Shown here piece after piece: positions 8,782 to 18,000 of a DNA stretch of 48,178 bases. Position 1 is the stretch's first letter; each line of letters begins with the position of its first letter. The position numbers were made by a program, and so were the translations under genes. The stretch lies in contig JALOBM010000011.1 of assembly GCA_023228285.1 (NCBI GenBank), positions 1 through 48,178 of the forward strand, given 5' to 3'. The notes beneath the pieces are model-generated. The model was not told the DNA's origin, searched no databases, and worked only from the letters and a program-made list of their open reading frames with translations. The DNA comes from Candidatus Cloacimonadota bacterium (lineage in GTDB: Bacteria; Cloacimonadota; Cloacimonadia; Cloacimonadales; Cloacimonadaceae).

Positions 8782-10122
8782 ATGAATTACCGGCTTATTC
8801 TCAGTATCATCATCATTAGCCTCTGCTCTAGGCCTTTGATTGCAGAAGATTGGATTACCATATACAACGACGACCTTTCTCTGATCCGTTCCCAATTTGA
8901 ATTGGAACTGGAAAAAGGGCTGCAGAAGTACAACTTCGACGACATCACATCCCGCATAATGCCTGCATCCGTGATCGTGAAAAGCGACGGTCTACGCGTG
9001 GCAGAGCAGAACTATGAATACGACTTAGCCGGCAAACATCAGATTATGGCCAAGTATCTGGATCAGGAAGTGCTGGCAGTTACCAAAGATCAATCCAACC
9101 TGCGCGGGATTCTCAAATTCTACGACGGCAGCAGCCTGGGCATTATTGAAGAAGGTTCCGGACGCTTGCTGATAATAGCAGATGGCGAAGTGCAGTGGAT
9201 CCAATTGGCATCCTTGCCCTCAAATTTCTACACTAAGCCCACTCTGGCCTGGAATCTGATCGCTCCCAAAACCGGAAGTTTCCCGGTCATGCTTAGCTAC
9301 CTCAGCGGAGGATTCTCCTGGGATGTAACCTATAATGCTGTGTGGGACGAAGAAAAGCTGCATCTGAACAGCTGGGTAACCATCAACAACCGCTCCGGCA
9401 AAGCATTTGAAGATATAAATCTGAAGCTGATCGCCGGAGATGTGAACCAGGTACAGCAGAAATACAGCAGGGCGCTAAATTATGAGATGATGGAAGATAG
9501 TGCCGCAGGCAGTATGACGGCACCTGCTTTTGAGGAAAAAGCCTTCCACGATTTTCACATGTACACTCTGGATCAAAAAGTATCATTTGCAAACAATCAG
9601 ACCAAGCAATTGGAACTGTACCCCACCCAAAATGTCACCGCTCAATCAGTATATGAATTCAGGACATTCAGTAGCAGTGTGAACAGCATGATCAAATTTG
9701 TAAATACCGAAGATATGGGCTTTGGTAAACCCCTTCCCAAAGGTGTATTCAAGATCTACAAGGAAGACAGCGATGGCAATATGGAGTTCATAGGGGAAGA
9801 CAGTATCAATCACACCGGCCGTAATGAAGAGATCAGCATCAATACTGGCAAAGCCTTTGACCTGGTGGCAAGCTCCTCGGTACGCAATCAGCGCACCATC
9901 TCCCAGAGAGCTTCAGAGCGTGAAATCCATGTAAACCTGAGGAACAACAGCACCGAAAGCAAGAGTATCAATGTGGTCCACCAGCTTTCCGGAAATTCGC
10001 GCATAGTGCAATCTGAACGTCGTTATGCACTGGATGAAGTGAAAAACACAATTACTTTTACCGTGAATATGGAGCCCAATACCGAGTATAACTTCTTCTT
10101 CCGTGAACGGAGTGAATGGTAA
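8782..10122 (+). CDS. DUF4139-family secreted protein
   Basis: 446 residues with a signal peptide (hydrophobic residues ~5-21, cleavage likely after IAEDW-proximal Ala). The mature N-terminus 'WITIYNDDLSLIRSQFELEL...' followed by 'MPASVIVKS' resembles the start of DUF4139 proteins. The C-terminal half is beta-rich, with VTYNAVWDEEKLHLNSWVTI and LKLIAGDVN resembling the conserved core of that family. The product is probably periplasmic or outer-membrane associated; no enzymatic motif was seen and function is unknown. The start has a clear AAAGGAG 8 nt upstream. Hsp20 follows after 32 nt in the same direction. Confidence 0.72.
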   Translation: MNYRLILSIIIISLCSRPLIAEDWITIYNDDLSLIRSQFELELEKGLQKYNFDDITSRIMPASVIVKSDGLRVAEQNYEYDLAGKHQIMAKYLDQEVLAVTKDQSNLRGILKFYDGSSLGIIEEGSGRLLIIADGEVQWIQLASLPSNFYTKPTLAWNLIAPKTGSFPVMLSYLSGGFSWDVTYNAVWDEEKLHLNSWVTINNRSGKAFEDINLKLIAGDVNQVQQKYSRALNYEMMEDSAAGSMTAPAFEEKAFHDFHMYTLDQKVSFANNQTKQLELYPTQNVTAQSVYEFRTFSSSVNSMIKFVNTEDMGFGKPLPKGVFKIYKEDSDGNMEFIGEDSINHTGRNEEISINTGKAFDLVASSSVRNQRTISQRASEREIHVNLRNNSTESKSINVVHQLSGNSRIVQSERRYALDEVKNTITFTVNMEPNTEYNFFFRERSEW

Positions 10123-10154
10123 AGTGATAAGATACATCTGAGGAGGTTTATCAA

Positions 10155-10595
10155 ATGTGCGAGAGGATATTTTCCAATCTTGTGGGCATACACCGGGAAA
10201 TGTTGAAGCTTCTGGGGGAAGTGAATGCCATCAATGGAGACCCCCTGGCCATAGAAGATGCCATCGATGAAGCATGGCATCCCCGCTGTGACGTGTTTCT
10301 TACCGATAGCGAATGGATAGTGGTGGCAGAGCTGGCGGGAGTGGAGAAGGACGAGATTTCCATCTCCCTGAGTCCGGAATACTTACGCATTAGCGGACAG
10401 CGCAGCTTCCCTGCCAAAACATGTCCCGTGAGCTATTTCAATATGGAGATTGAAACTGGGCACTTTGAACGAAAGATATACTTTCCGGATGCGGAGATAG
10501 ACAAAGAAAACCCAAAAGTGAGCTATATTAACGGTATCCTACGCATTGCTTTCAACCTCGCTCCCGTAGTGGAGCGTATCATTCCGATCTTATAG
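10155..10595 (+). CDS. Hsp20/alpha-crystallin small heat-shock protein
   Basis: 146-residue small heat-shock protein, an ATP-independent holdase for unfolding proteins. The alpha-crystallin domain covers about residues 45-140: PRCDVFLTDSEWIVVAELAG, then KDEISISLSPEYLRISGQR, and finally NGILRIAFNLAP, which contains the family's NGxLxI-type motif. A helical N-terminal arm precedes it. AGGAGG lies 8 nt upstream of the ATG. The C-terminus ends VERIIPIL, and the I-x-I-type tail common in the family is present as IIPIL. No CIRCE-like operator was found in front of it, unlike clpB at 30.7 kb. Confidence 0.88.
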   Translation: MCERIFSNLVGIHREMLKLLGEVNAINGDPLAIEDAIDEAWHPRCDVFLTDSEWIVVAELAGVEKDEISISLSPEYLRISGQRSFPAKTCPVSYFNMEIETGHFERKIYFPDAEIDKENPKVSYINGILRIAFNLAPVVERIIPIL

Positions 10596-10607
10596 CGGGC
10601 AGGTCTG

Positions 10608-11165
10608 ATGCTGGAAGCTTTGGGAGCTAAAGTACTATCGGGAATCGTTGCTTTCTCGCTCTTGATGTTCTCGTCGTTTGAAGGGAACGATCCCCGCTTT
10701 GAACCCTTGAAGATTGCAAAAAACGATAGCTATCTCTTCATTAGCAGCAAGCTTGTCTCCGCATTTGACAACGATTTTCCCAGTATCTTCAGTTCTGGAA
10801 CACCCATACCCATACACTTTACGATCAGCATTCGCAAGGGTAGCCGTATCTTGGGGCAGAGCCGCTTCACTCACACGGTTACTTTCGATACCGCAAAAGG
10901 TGTGTACCAATTGGACAAAGGCATGGGCGGTACGGCTTTATTAACTAAATCCATGGAAGAGATCATCCAGGAAGTGTCTCATTTCAGCGTTAGTGTTCCC
11001 TATCGAAAGAATTGGGGGGATGTGAGCATCCGGATAGAAGCAAAATTGCCCAAATTGCGCTTTAACAAAACGGATAAGGATGTGGATCTGATGGTATTGT
11101 GGAAGTATAAAAAGCCAAGCGCAAAAAGCACTGTAAATCTGCACAAAGCGCAACACAGAGGTTAA
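10608..11165 (+). CDS. DUF4390-like exported protein upstream of an NtrY-type kinase
   Basis: 185 residues with an N-terminal hydrophobic segment (~8-22) and a beta-rich remainder (YLFISSKLVSAFDNDF..., GTPIPIHFTISIRKG). The pattern, the size, and the position directly before an NtrY-like kinase resemble DUF4390 genes, which in many bacteria precede such a kinase. Assignment is by context and overall pattern rather than a diagnostic motif. It is probably extracytoplasmic and may influence the sensor, which is inference. The stop is 4 nt before the kinase start, so the genes are likely co-translated. The ribosome binding site is weak. Confidence 0.55.
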   Translation: MLEALGAKVLSGIVAFSLLMFSSFEGNDPRFEPLKIAKNDSYLFISSKLVSAFDNDFPSIFSSGTPIPIHFTISIRKGSRILGQSRFTHTVTFDTAKGVYQLDKGMGGTALLTKSMEEIIQEVSHFSVSVPYRKNWGDVSIRIEAKLPKLRFNKTDKDVDLMVLWKYKKPSAKSTVNLHKAQHRG

Positions 11166-11169
11166 CTAT

Positions 11170-12324
11170 ATGAAGCAACTGGGATTCCGTTCCACTATTA
11201 TAATTCTCTTTCTGAGCGTCTCCATTGGTGGTCTGATGCTGCTGAATGCAGCCTTTCAAGCAAAACAGGAAGAGATTCATCTGGCCATCGAAGGCATGGA
11301 ATTGAGCGAACGGCTGCGCGAGATACGTTTTTACACAAATGAGGACTCACTGAAAGCCGGGGATATCATGCGCGAATACGATGCGTCCAAAGCACTGTTG
11401 AATGTTGCTTTGGGGAATTCCCGGTTGGTTACCTCCGTGGTTCTGCTTTTGGTGATGTTAGCATCCAGCGCCATCTTTATCCTAGCGATCATTTGGCTCA
11501 GTAAACCCTTGCGGGAGCTAAAGATGGCAACCGACCAAATTCGAGAAGGCAATTTCAGCGTGCATCTGCCCGATACCGGTATCCGAGAAATCCGCGAGCT
11601 CAAGAGCAGCTTCAATGTGATGTCCCGCGAGCTTGAAAACATCCAAAACAAGCTCTTGGTAGCAGAAAAAGAGATGATCTGGAAAGACCTCTCTCGCATC
11701 CTTGCCCACGAAATCAAGAATCCGCTCACCCCTATTCAACTGGTGGTTCAACGCCTGGAGGAACGCTTTCAGAGCGATCCTGACAGCGTCAAAGACCTGC
11801 TGCCAGAAACTATTTCCATCATCAGCCAGGAAATCGAGAATCTGCGGCTATTGGCACAGGATTTTAGCAGCTATGCCAAGGCTAGTCAACCCGATCGGGA
11901 ACAGTTCAATCCCGCTCTGGTAATCCGCGAGATCGTGAAATCCTATTGCCAAAACTATTCTATTGAGCTGAATCTAAACGACAATCTGAGTATCACTTTC
12001 GATAAAACTCACTTTTATCAGGTGATTACAAACATCCTGCAAAATGCCATTGATGCCTCAGAGGACGGCAAGCCCATCAGCATCAATCTGCACGGTGAAC
12101 ACTCCTATGTGGTGCTTAGCATCAAAGATGAAGGCAGCGGTATCGATCCCGCCGATCTCTCACGCATATTTGAACCCTATTTCAGCAAAAAGACCAAGGG
12201 CACCGGTCTCGGCCTGGCGCTGGTGAAGAAACTATGCGAAGCAAACAGCGCTATCTTAAGAGTGAAGAGCAAAAAGGGTGAAGGCAGCGAGTTTACCATC
12301 ATCATCGAGGAACACACAGCGTGA
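11170..12324 (+). CDS. NtrY-like membrane sensor histidine kinase
   Basis: 384 residues. Two membrane segments (about 7-27 and 85-110) bracket a short extracytoplasmic loop of ~55 residues. A HAMP domain follows (about 110-165), then HisKA with the phospho-accepting His180 in AHEIKNPLTPIQL, the sequence typical of NtrY-type kinases. The HATPase domain has an N-box (LQNAIDASEDGKPI), a G1 box (IKDEGSGID) and a G2 region (KKTKGTGLGLALVK). All catalytic boxes are intact. The final TGA overlaps the GTG start of the response regulator (GTGA), indicating a coupled two-component pair. The sensory loop is small, so it may sense the membrane or a partner such as the preceding DUF4390-like protein (inference). 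Confidence 0.92.
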   Translation: MKQLGFRSTIIILFLSVSIGGLMLLNAAFQAKQEEIHLAIEGMELSERLREIRFYTNEDSLKAGDIMREYDASKALLNVALGNSRLVTSVVLLLVMLASSAIFILAIIWLSKPLRELKMATDQIREGNFSVHLPDTGIREIRELKSSFNVMSRELENIQNKLLVAEKEMIWKDLSRILAHEIKNPLTPIQLVVQRLEERFQSDPDSVKDLLPETISIISQEIENLRLLAQDFSSYAKASQPDREQFNPALVIREIVKSYCQNYSIELNLNDNLSITFDKTHFYQVITNILQNAIDASEDGKPISINLHGEHSYVVLSIKDEGSGIDPADLSRIFEPYFSKKTKGTGLGLALVKKLCEANSAILRVKSKKGEGSEFTIIIEEHTA

Positions 12325-13673
12325 AAATCCTCATCATCGATGACGAAAAAAACATCCGTCTCAGCCTCACTGGAATCCTGGAGGACGAAGGCTACGACGT
12401 GATCAGCTTCGGCAATATCCGCCAGGGATTGGCGGCCTTCGACGACGAGGATCCCGATGCGGTCTTGCTGGATGTGAAACTACCCGATGGCAACGGCATC
12501 GACGCCCTGGAAAAGATCAAGAGTCTGGCACCGAAGATCCCCGTGATCATGATCTCCGGAAACAGCAATATCAGCGACGCTGTGAAGGCCATCAAGCTGG
12601 GCGCGTTTGACTTCCTGGAAAAACCGCTCTCACTGCCCAAGATCAAGATTACCGTAGCCAAAGCCTTGGATTATTACAAGCTATCCCTGCAAGTTATGCG
12701 GATGCAAGCCGACAGCGAGCGCGGCTGGCGCATGATAGGCCAAAGTCCTGTGATGCAGGAGCTAAACCGCCTCATCAACCGGGTTGCTCCCAGTGCATCC
12801 AAGATCCTGATCCAGGGCGAAAGCGGCACCGGTAAAGAGCTGATTGCCCGCTTGATTCACATGCGTAGCAACCGTGCGGACAAAGCCTTCACAAAGTTCA
12901 ATTGCGCCGCAATCCCGCGGGAACTCATCGAGAGCGAACTCTTCGGCTTTGAAAAAGGCGCTTTCACCGGTGCTGATGCCCGTAAAAAGGGAAAACTGGA
13001 AGAGGCGGATGGTGGCACTCTGTTTCTGGATGAGATTGGTGATATGGAGCTGGCGGCGCAAGCCAAGATCTTGAGGGTGATTCAGGAGGGTGAATTTGAG
13101 CGCGTGGGCAGCAATCTGACCCGGAAAATCGACGTAAGAGTAATCGCCGCAACCAACAAAAATCTATCCGAAATGGTGCAAAACGGCAGCTTTCGGGAAG
13201 ATCTCTTCTATCGCTTAAACGTAGTACCCATCACCAGCCCACCCCTCAGGGAACGAAAGAGCGACATTCCGCTGCTGATAGAACACTTTGCCAAAGATCT
13301 GGCCCTCGAATTGGGCATGAAAGTTAAAAGCTTCAGTGCGGATGCCTTGGCCGAAATGCAGCGATATCACTATCCCGGTAATGTGCGCGAATTGAAGAAC
13401 ATCATGGAACGCATCTACCTGCTCTGCGATATGGATTTCTTGAGTGCCGCAAACCTTGGCGGCATGATCCCGGACAGCAGCCCAAAGACAGAGGGCGACT
13501 CGCTGTTCTGGAGCGAAACTGCATCGTTTCAGGACAAGAAAAAGGAATTCGAGATCCGCTACCTCAGCAAGCAATTGGAGCGCTATAACGGGAATGTATC
13601 GAAGACCGCAGAAGCGCTGGGCTTGCAACAGAGCAATCTATCCCGTAAACTGAGCGAACTGGGTATCCGTTAA
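12321..13673 (+). CDS. NtrC-family sigma-54-dependent response regulator
   Basis: 450-residue enhancer-binding regulator. The receiver domain (1-120) has the acidic pair D7/D8, the phosphorylated Asp51 in LLDVKLPDGNG, and the conserved Lys in FLEKPLS. The AAA+ domain (about 140-370) has Walker A GESGTGKE, the sigma-54 contacting GAFTGA loop (~213), Walker B GGTLFLDEIGD, and an arginine-finger region. A Fis-type helix-turn-helix ends the protein (TAEALGLQQSNLSRKLSELG). It should activate RNA polymerase-sigma-54 at promoters outside this window; I found no convincing -24/-12 promoter here. The GTG start lies inside the kinase stop. Confidence 0.94.
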   Translation: MKILIIDDEKNIRLSLTGILEDEGYDVISFGNIRQGLAAFDDEDPDAVLLDVKLPDGNGIDALEKIKSLAPKIPVIMISGNSNISDAVKAIKLGAFDFLEKPLSLPKIKITVAKALDYYKLSLQVMRMQADSERGWRMIGQSPVMQELNRLINRVAPSASKILIQGESGTGKELIARLIHMRSNRADKAFTKFNCAAIPRELIESELFGFEKGAFTGADARKKGKLEEADGGTLFLDEIGDMELAAQAKILRVIQEGEFERVGSNLTRKIDVRVIAATNKNLSEMVQNGSFREDLFYRLNVVPITSPPLRERKSDIPLLIEHFAKDLALELGMKVKSFSADALAEMQRYHYPGNVRELKNIMERIYLLCDMDFLSAANLGGMIPDSSPKTEGDSLFWSETASFQDKKKEFEIRYLSKQLERYNGNVSKTAEALGLQQSNLSRKLSELGIR

Positions 13674-13761
13674 CAATTCTCTAACCCCCCCCATCAATAT
13701 TCCTGTCCCACACAGAGGTTTTCCGCTCTATATTTACCGATTTCCCCCACTGCATAGAGCT

Positions 13762-13865
13762 GTACCGAAGCAGATATCATCGGGTTATCATCGAGTGATC
13801 ACTGCTTGATAACGGCTTTATATCTGGTTCGGTACTGCCTGGTACAGAGAGGATGAATGGCACTC
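13762..13865 (+). repeat. Dispersed intergenic palindromic element, copy 3 (short form)
   Basis: A 29-nt left arm (13762-13790) and right arm (13807-13835) are imperfect complements with about five or six mismatches. They flank a 16-nt centre containing the perfect palindrome AGTGATCACT (13794-13803). Both arms include GATATC/TATATC and GTTATCA/TGATAAC blocks shared with the other four copies. A tail GAGGATGAATGGCAC (to 13865) is shared with the copy at 30.3 kb. It sits after the response regulator gene. Confidence 0.8.
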
Positions 13866-14222
13866 AGATCATCATTTTTTGAGGATAACCGGGGTCCCCG
13901 CAAAAATTCGAAGCATTTTCGTGGAATGGTTTGAGAAGGGTTTCGGATGTGCTCTGAATGTATGCGGGAAAGCCAACGAAAACAAGCCTTGACAAGGAAT
14001 AGACGATATATGGATGGTTATTTTGTGAAAAAACCCAGAATCTTGCATTGCGAAGTAAAACGACACCGTCAAATAGCGCCCGAATTATGTTCGGTGTGCC
14101 AGCGTGTGTCTAGATGTCGTGCCTTCAGATTCTGGTATAGTAGTCATCAAACCCAATATCTTAGTTTTGTACTGGATATTGTAACAAGATTCCCCGAAAA
14201 ATACACACTGGAGGTGGAGTTC
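13866..14222 (+). other. Leader region before a small unknown gene; possible extended -10 promoter
   Basis: No convincing gene was seen. TGGTATAGT at 14133-14141 matches an extended -10 box, about 80 nt before the next start codon, with no good -35. A TTGACA at 13989-13994 has no partner at normal spacing. The + strand frame is open here (from 13947) and happens to contain several Cys codons, but it lacks a ribosome binding site at its start. Confidence 0.35.
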
Positions 14223-14534
14223 ATGGCAGAGAAACAACAATTTGTGCAGATCGTGGATATGGCGAGCGGCAAGATTGATCGGATCGTGAACCTCAATGAA
14301 ATCGACGCAATGAGCGCAGAAGAGAAGCTAGCGCTCAGCAAAGAGAAAAATCTCTTTATCGTAACTCATCGTTTGCAACCTATTGTGAAGGTTGAGATGA
14401 AGAAATCTATTATCGATAGCCCCATGCAATTTGACTCTGTGACACGCGCGGAGAGTGAAGAGAAAGCTACAGCAGAGCCGAAGATAAAGCCAGAACCGCA
14501 AAACAGCAGTAAGGGCCGCAATAAGAAAGTTTAA
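14223..14534 (+). CDS. Small protein of unknown function
   Basis: 103 residues, not recognised. The first ~65 residues look folded (FVQIVDMASGKIDRIVNLNEIDAM..., ALSKEKNLFIVTHRLQPIVKVEMKK). The remainder is a charged, low-complexity tail rich in Lys, Glu, Pro and Ser. No signal peptide or membrane segment is visible, so it is probably cytoplasmic. The open frame extends further upstream, but the ATG at 14223 is chosen because GGAGG lies 8 nt before it and protein-like composition begins there. It precedes a zinc-ribbon-like small protein and ileS. Confidence 0.65.
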   Translation: MAEKQQFVQIVDMASGKIDRIVNLNEIDAMSAEEKLALSKEKNLFIVTHRLQPIVKVEMKKSIIDSPMQFDSVTRAESEEKATAEPKIKPEPQNSSKGRNKKV

Positions 14535-14601
14535 GCCTTTATCTCTACGCTCACGAAAAAAAGCTTTTACAAATTTGCGCTATCCAAAATAGTGGCACAA
14601 A

Positions 14602-14640
14602 CTGACAGAATTGCCGCAGTTAAGCTGGCCATTGTGTCAG
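14602..14640 (+). promoter_or_regulatory. Imperfect 14-bp inverted repeat upstream of the CxxC protein/ileS unit
   Basis: CTGACAGAATTGCC (14602-14615) and GGCCATTGTGTCAG (14627-14640) are complementary at 12 of 14 positions around an 11-nt loop. No T-tract follows, so it is not a classical terminator. It ends 16 nt before the AAGGAG site of the next gene. It could be an operator or a leader hairpin. No T-box motif was seen, so a T-box riboswitch for ileS is not supported. Confidence 0.45.
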
Positions 14641-14668
14641 TAATGGCATCTCAAAGAAGGAGATATGT

Positions 14669-15031
14669 ATGTTTACATTGGAAGAAAAGCACCTGGATGT
14701 GGCGAAGAAAATAGCCCTGGATCATCGTAAGAAAAAACGCTGTGACGAGTGTTATGATCGCGGATGGATCGGAGTATCTGAGCAAAACCTGCTGATACTT
14801 TGCCATCGCTGCGTGGACATTGATGCCGCTATGGAAGATTGGAAACAGTATGTAAGCGAACACGAAGAATTGAAAGAGCATTTTAGCGAGCTGTTTGAAG
14901 AAAACGCTGAAACCGAAACCGCAGAAGAACATCCCGCACAACAAGCATATGAACACAAAAAAGCCCATCCCGTAGGCAAAACAGCCTATGTGCCGGGTCC
15001 TAAAAGAACAGGAAGAGCAAAGAAAATCTAA
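14669..15031 (+). CDS. Small protein with paired CxxC motifs (zinc-ribbon-like), next to ileS
   Basis: 120 residues, not recognised as a named family. Residues ~27-54 contain CDECYDRGWIG and LCHRCVDI, two CxxC pairs separated by ~20 residues. This spacing suits a single zinc ribbon and resembles small Cys4 proteins or DnaJ-like zinc repeats. The middle is acidic (many Glu), and the C-terminus is basic (KRTGRAKKI), which may bind nucleic acid. The ATG at 14669 is preceded by AAGGAG at 6-nt spacing. ileS starts 3 nt after its stop, so translation of ileS is probably coupled to it. Function unknown. Confidence 0.75.
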   Translation: MFTLEEKHLDVAKKIALDHRKKKRCDECYDRGWIGVSEQNLLILCHRCVDIDAAMEDWKQYVSEHEELKEHFSELFEENAETETAEEHPAQQAYEHKKAHPVGKTAYVPGPKRTGRAKKI

Positions 15032-15034
15032 GCA

Positions 15035-18000
15035 ATGTATAAAAGTATAGACCTCAAAGAAAATCCCCGTGATTTGGAAGCCCGGGTGCGCACCTTTTGG
15101 ACACAGCACAATACCGCGCAAAAAAGCATAGATTGCCGCGAAGGCAATCCCCAGTTCATATTTTATGAAGGCCCACCTACGGCAAATGGCAAACCCGGTA
15201 TCCACCATGTCATGGCACGAACCTTGAAAGACGTGGTCTGCCGCTACAAAACTATGACCGGTTTTCAAGTGAAACGCAAAGCCGGCTGGGATACCCATGG
15301 CTTGCCCGTGGAGATCGAAGTAGAAAAAATGCTGGGTCTGGAAGATAAAAAAGCCATCGAAGCATACGGTTTGGAAGCATTTTGTAAAGAGTGCCGCAAT
15401 TCCGTGTTCGCTTACGAAAAGCTCTGGCGTAAAATGACCGAGCTGATGGCCTATTGGATAGATCTGGATAACCCCTACATCACCCTGGACAACAACTATA
15501 TAGAGTCCGTCTGGTGGATATTGAACAACTTTTTCCAGCGCGATCTGATCTTCAAGGAACACAAGATTGTGCCATATTGCCCTTCCTGCGGTACCCCGCT
15601 TTCTTCTCATGAAGTGGCGCAAGGGTACAAGGATGTGGAAGATCCCTCTGTGTATGTGCGTTTCAAAGCTTTGGACGAAGACAATACATACTACCTGGCC
15701 TGGACCACCACGCCATGGACGCTAATCTCAAATGTGGCTCTGGCAGTGCATCCGGATGAAGATTATGTTTTAGTGACGCATCATCAGCAAAACTTGTATC
15801 TGGCAGAAGCGCGTCTTGGGGTATTGGATGGCGAATATGAGGTCATCAAGCGACTGAAGGGCAAGGATCTGGAACGTCGCCGTTATGAACCGCTCTTCCG
15901 CTTTGTGCCTGTGAATAAGGACGCCTGGTTTATTGGTTGTGCGGATTATGTGACTATGAGTGACGGCACGGGAATAGTGCATACTGCACCGGCTTTTGGT
16001 GCAGACGACTATTCATTGGGGCAAAAATATGACCTGCCATTTGTGAATCCAGTAAATGGCGAAGGTAAGTTTAACGAGCAGGTAAGCCCCTGGGCCGGTG
16101 TTTTTGTGAAGACTGCCGATAAAGACATCATCCGTAGTCTCAAAGAAAGCGGCAGCCTCTATCGCCGTGAACAGATCAAGCACAACTATCCGCATTGCTG
16201 GCGCTGCAACAGTCCACTGATCTATTATGCTCGCGAAAGCTGGTATATACGCACCACGCTCTTTAAAGAACAGCTCTTGGAAGAAAATCGCAAGATAAAG
16301 TGGTATCCGTCCTTTGTGGGAGAAAAAAGATTTGGTGATTGGCTGGAGAACAATGTTGACTGGGCGCTATCCCGGGATCGTTTTTGGGGAACTCCACTGA
16401 ATATCTGGGTCTGTGACGATTGCGGTCACAAAAGCTCCGTAGGCTCCCGCAAGGAACTGTGGGAACGGGGAATAAAAGCCAATGGCGAAGCAGTAAGCGA
16501 AGATATGGAACTGCACCGTCCCTACATCGACGAAGTGCTCTTGACCTGCGATAAATGCAGGGGCAAAATGCACCGTACTCCGGAAGTGATAGATTGCTGG
16601 TTCGACAGCGGCTCCATGCCCTTTGCACAGTGGCACTATCCCTTTGAAAACGCAGATAGATTCGATACTGAGCTCTTCCCCGCCGACTTCATATCCGAAG
16701 GTATAGATCAGACCCGCGGCTGGTTCTATAGCATGCTCACCATTGCTACTCTGCTAAAAGGGAAATCGTCCTTCAAAAGCTGCCTGGTGAACGACCTCAT
16801 TCTGGATAAAAAAGGCCAGAAGATGAGTAAAACCCGCGGCAACAGCGTTGATCCCATCCAATTGATGGATGAACATGGTGCTGATGCCATCCGCTGGTAT
16901 TTGCTGGAAGTAAGCCCGCCCTGGGTTCCCACGCGCTTTGACGTGGATGGAGTCCGGGAGATTCAGAGCAAGTTTGTCGGCACTCTGAAAAACGTCTACT
17001 CATTCTATGCCACTTATGCCAATATCGACGGATTTGACGCCTCAAAGTACCCTTCTGACTGGGTTCGTGAGGCAGAGATAGACCGCTGGATCATATCCCG
17101 TCTGCATTCGCTGATAGCAGATGTGCGGGAATACACTGAAATATATGAATTTACAAAGTCTGTGCGTGCAATACAGGACTTTGTAATAGATGAACTTTCG
17201 AACTGGTATGTACGTAGAAGCAGACGCAGATTCTGGAGCTTCGAGCTGGATCAGGACAAAGTGGAGGCGTATCGTACACTGTATATGGTACTGGCTGAGA
17301 CCGCGAAACTGATCGCACCCTTTGTGCCCTATCTCTCCGAAGAGCTGTTCCAAAGTCTTTGTGCCGGGGATAGCGTGCATCTGGAAGACTATCCCAAAAG
17401 CGATAAACGCTACATCAATAAAGCGCTGGAAAGCGATATGCAGGCAGTAATCGATGTAGTATCCTTGGGCAGAACCGCTCGTGGCGAAGCCAATATCAAG
17501 ATACGTCAGCCTTTGGGTGAGATGTATGTGTCGGCAAAGCTGCGCGCATCTTTAGACAAAATGCTGCCGCTGGTGCAAGAAGAAGTGAATATCCATCACA
17601 TCCGTTATGTGGAAGAAGACAGCGACTTTGTGCAATATGAGTTGAAGCCGCAGTTCAAGGTGATGGGTCCCAAATACGGTAAGCAGATGAAAGCCATTGC
17701 TACTTTTCTGGAGACTGTGGATGCTGGGCCTGCGTTAAGGGCATTTGCCCGGAATCTGCCCTATGAATTTGAGCTGGGGGGCCAGAAGATCAGCCTTTTG
17801 GAGGAAGACCTCCTGGTTCAGATACGTCCTCGGGAAGGATATCAGTTTGCTACCATGAGGGATATCTTTGTGGCTTTGGATACATCTTTGAATGAAGAAT
17901 TGTTGCGGGAAGGGTATGCTCGTGAACTGGTCAATAAGATTCAGTATTCCCGCAAGGATCAAGGCTTTGATATCATGGACCGCATCCAGGTGAAATACTA

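Noticed and set aside
13947..14222. Upstream extension of the small gene at 14223, with Cys pairs (MCSECM, CSVCQ)
   Set aside because: No ribosome binding site at its start, composition unlike the downstream protein, and a strong GGAGG exactly before the ATG at 14223. Orthologue comparison could reopen this.
14593..14616. Possible sigma-54 promoter (TGGCAC ... TTGCC) before the CxxC protein
   Set aside because: The distance between the GG and GC elements is too long for a -24/-12 promoter.
14535..14668. T-box riboswitch for ileS
   Set aside because: The inverted repeat is short and no T-box consensus or specifier-loop architecture was found.
14651..15622. 323-codon open frame on the - strand over the CxxC protein and the start of ileS
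   Set aside because: ileS is unmistakable on the + strand here. The antisense product shows no family motif.
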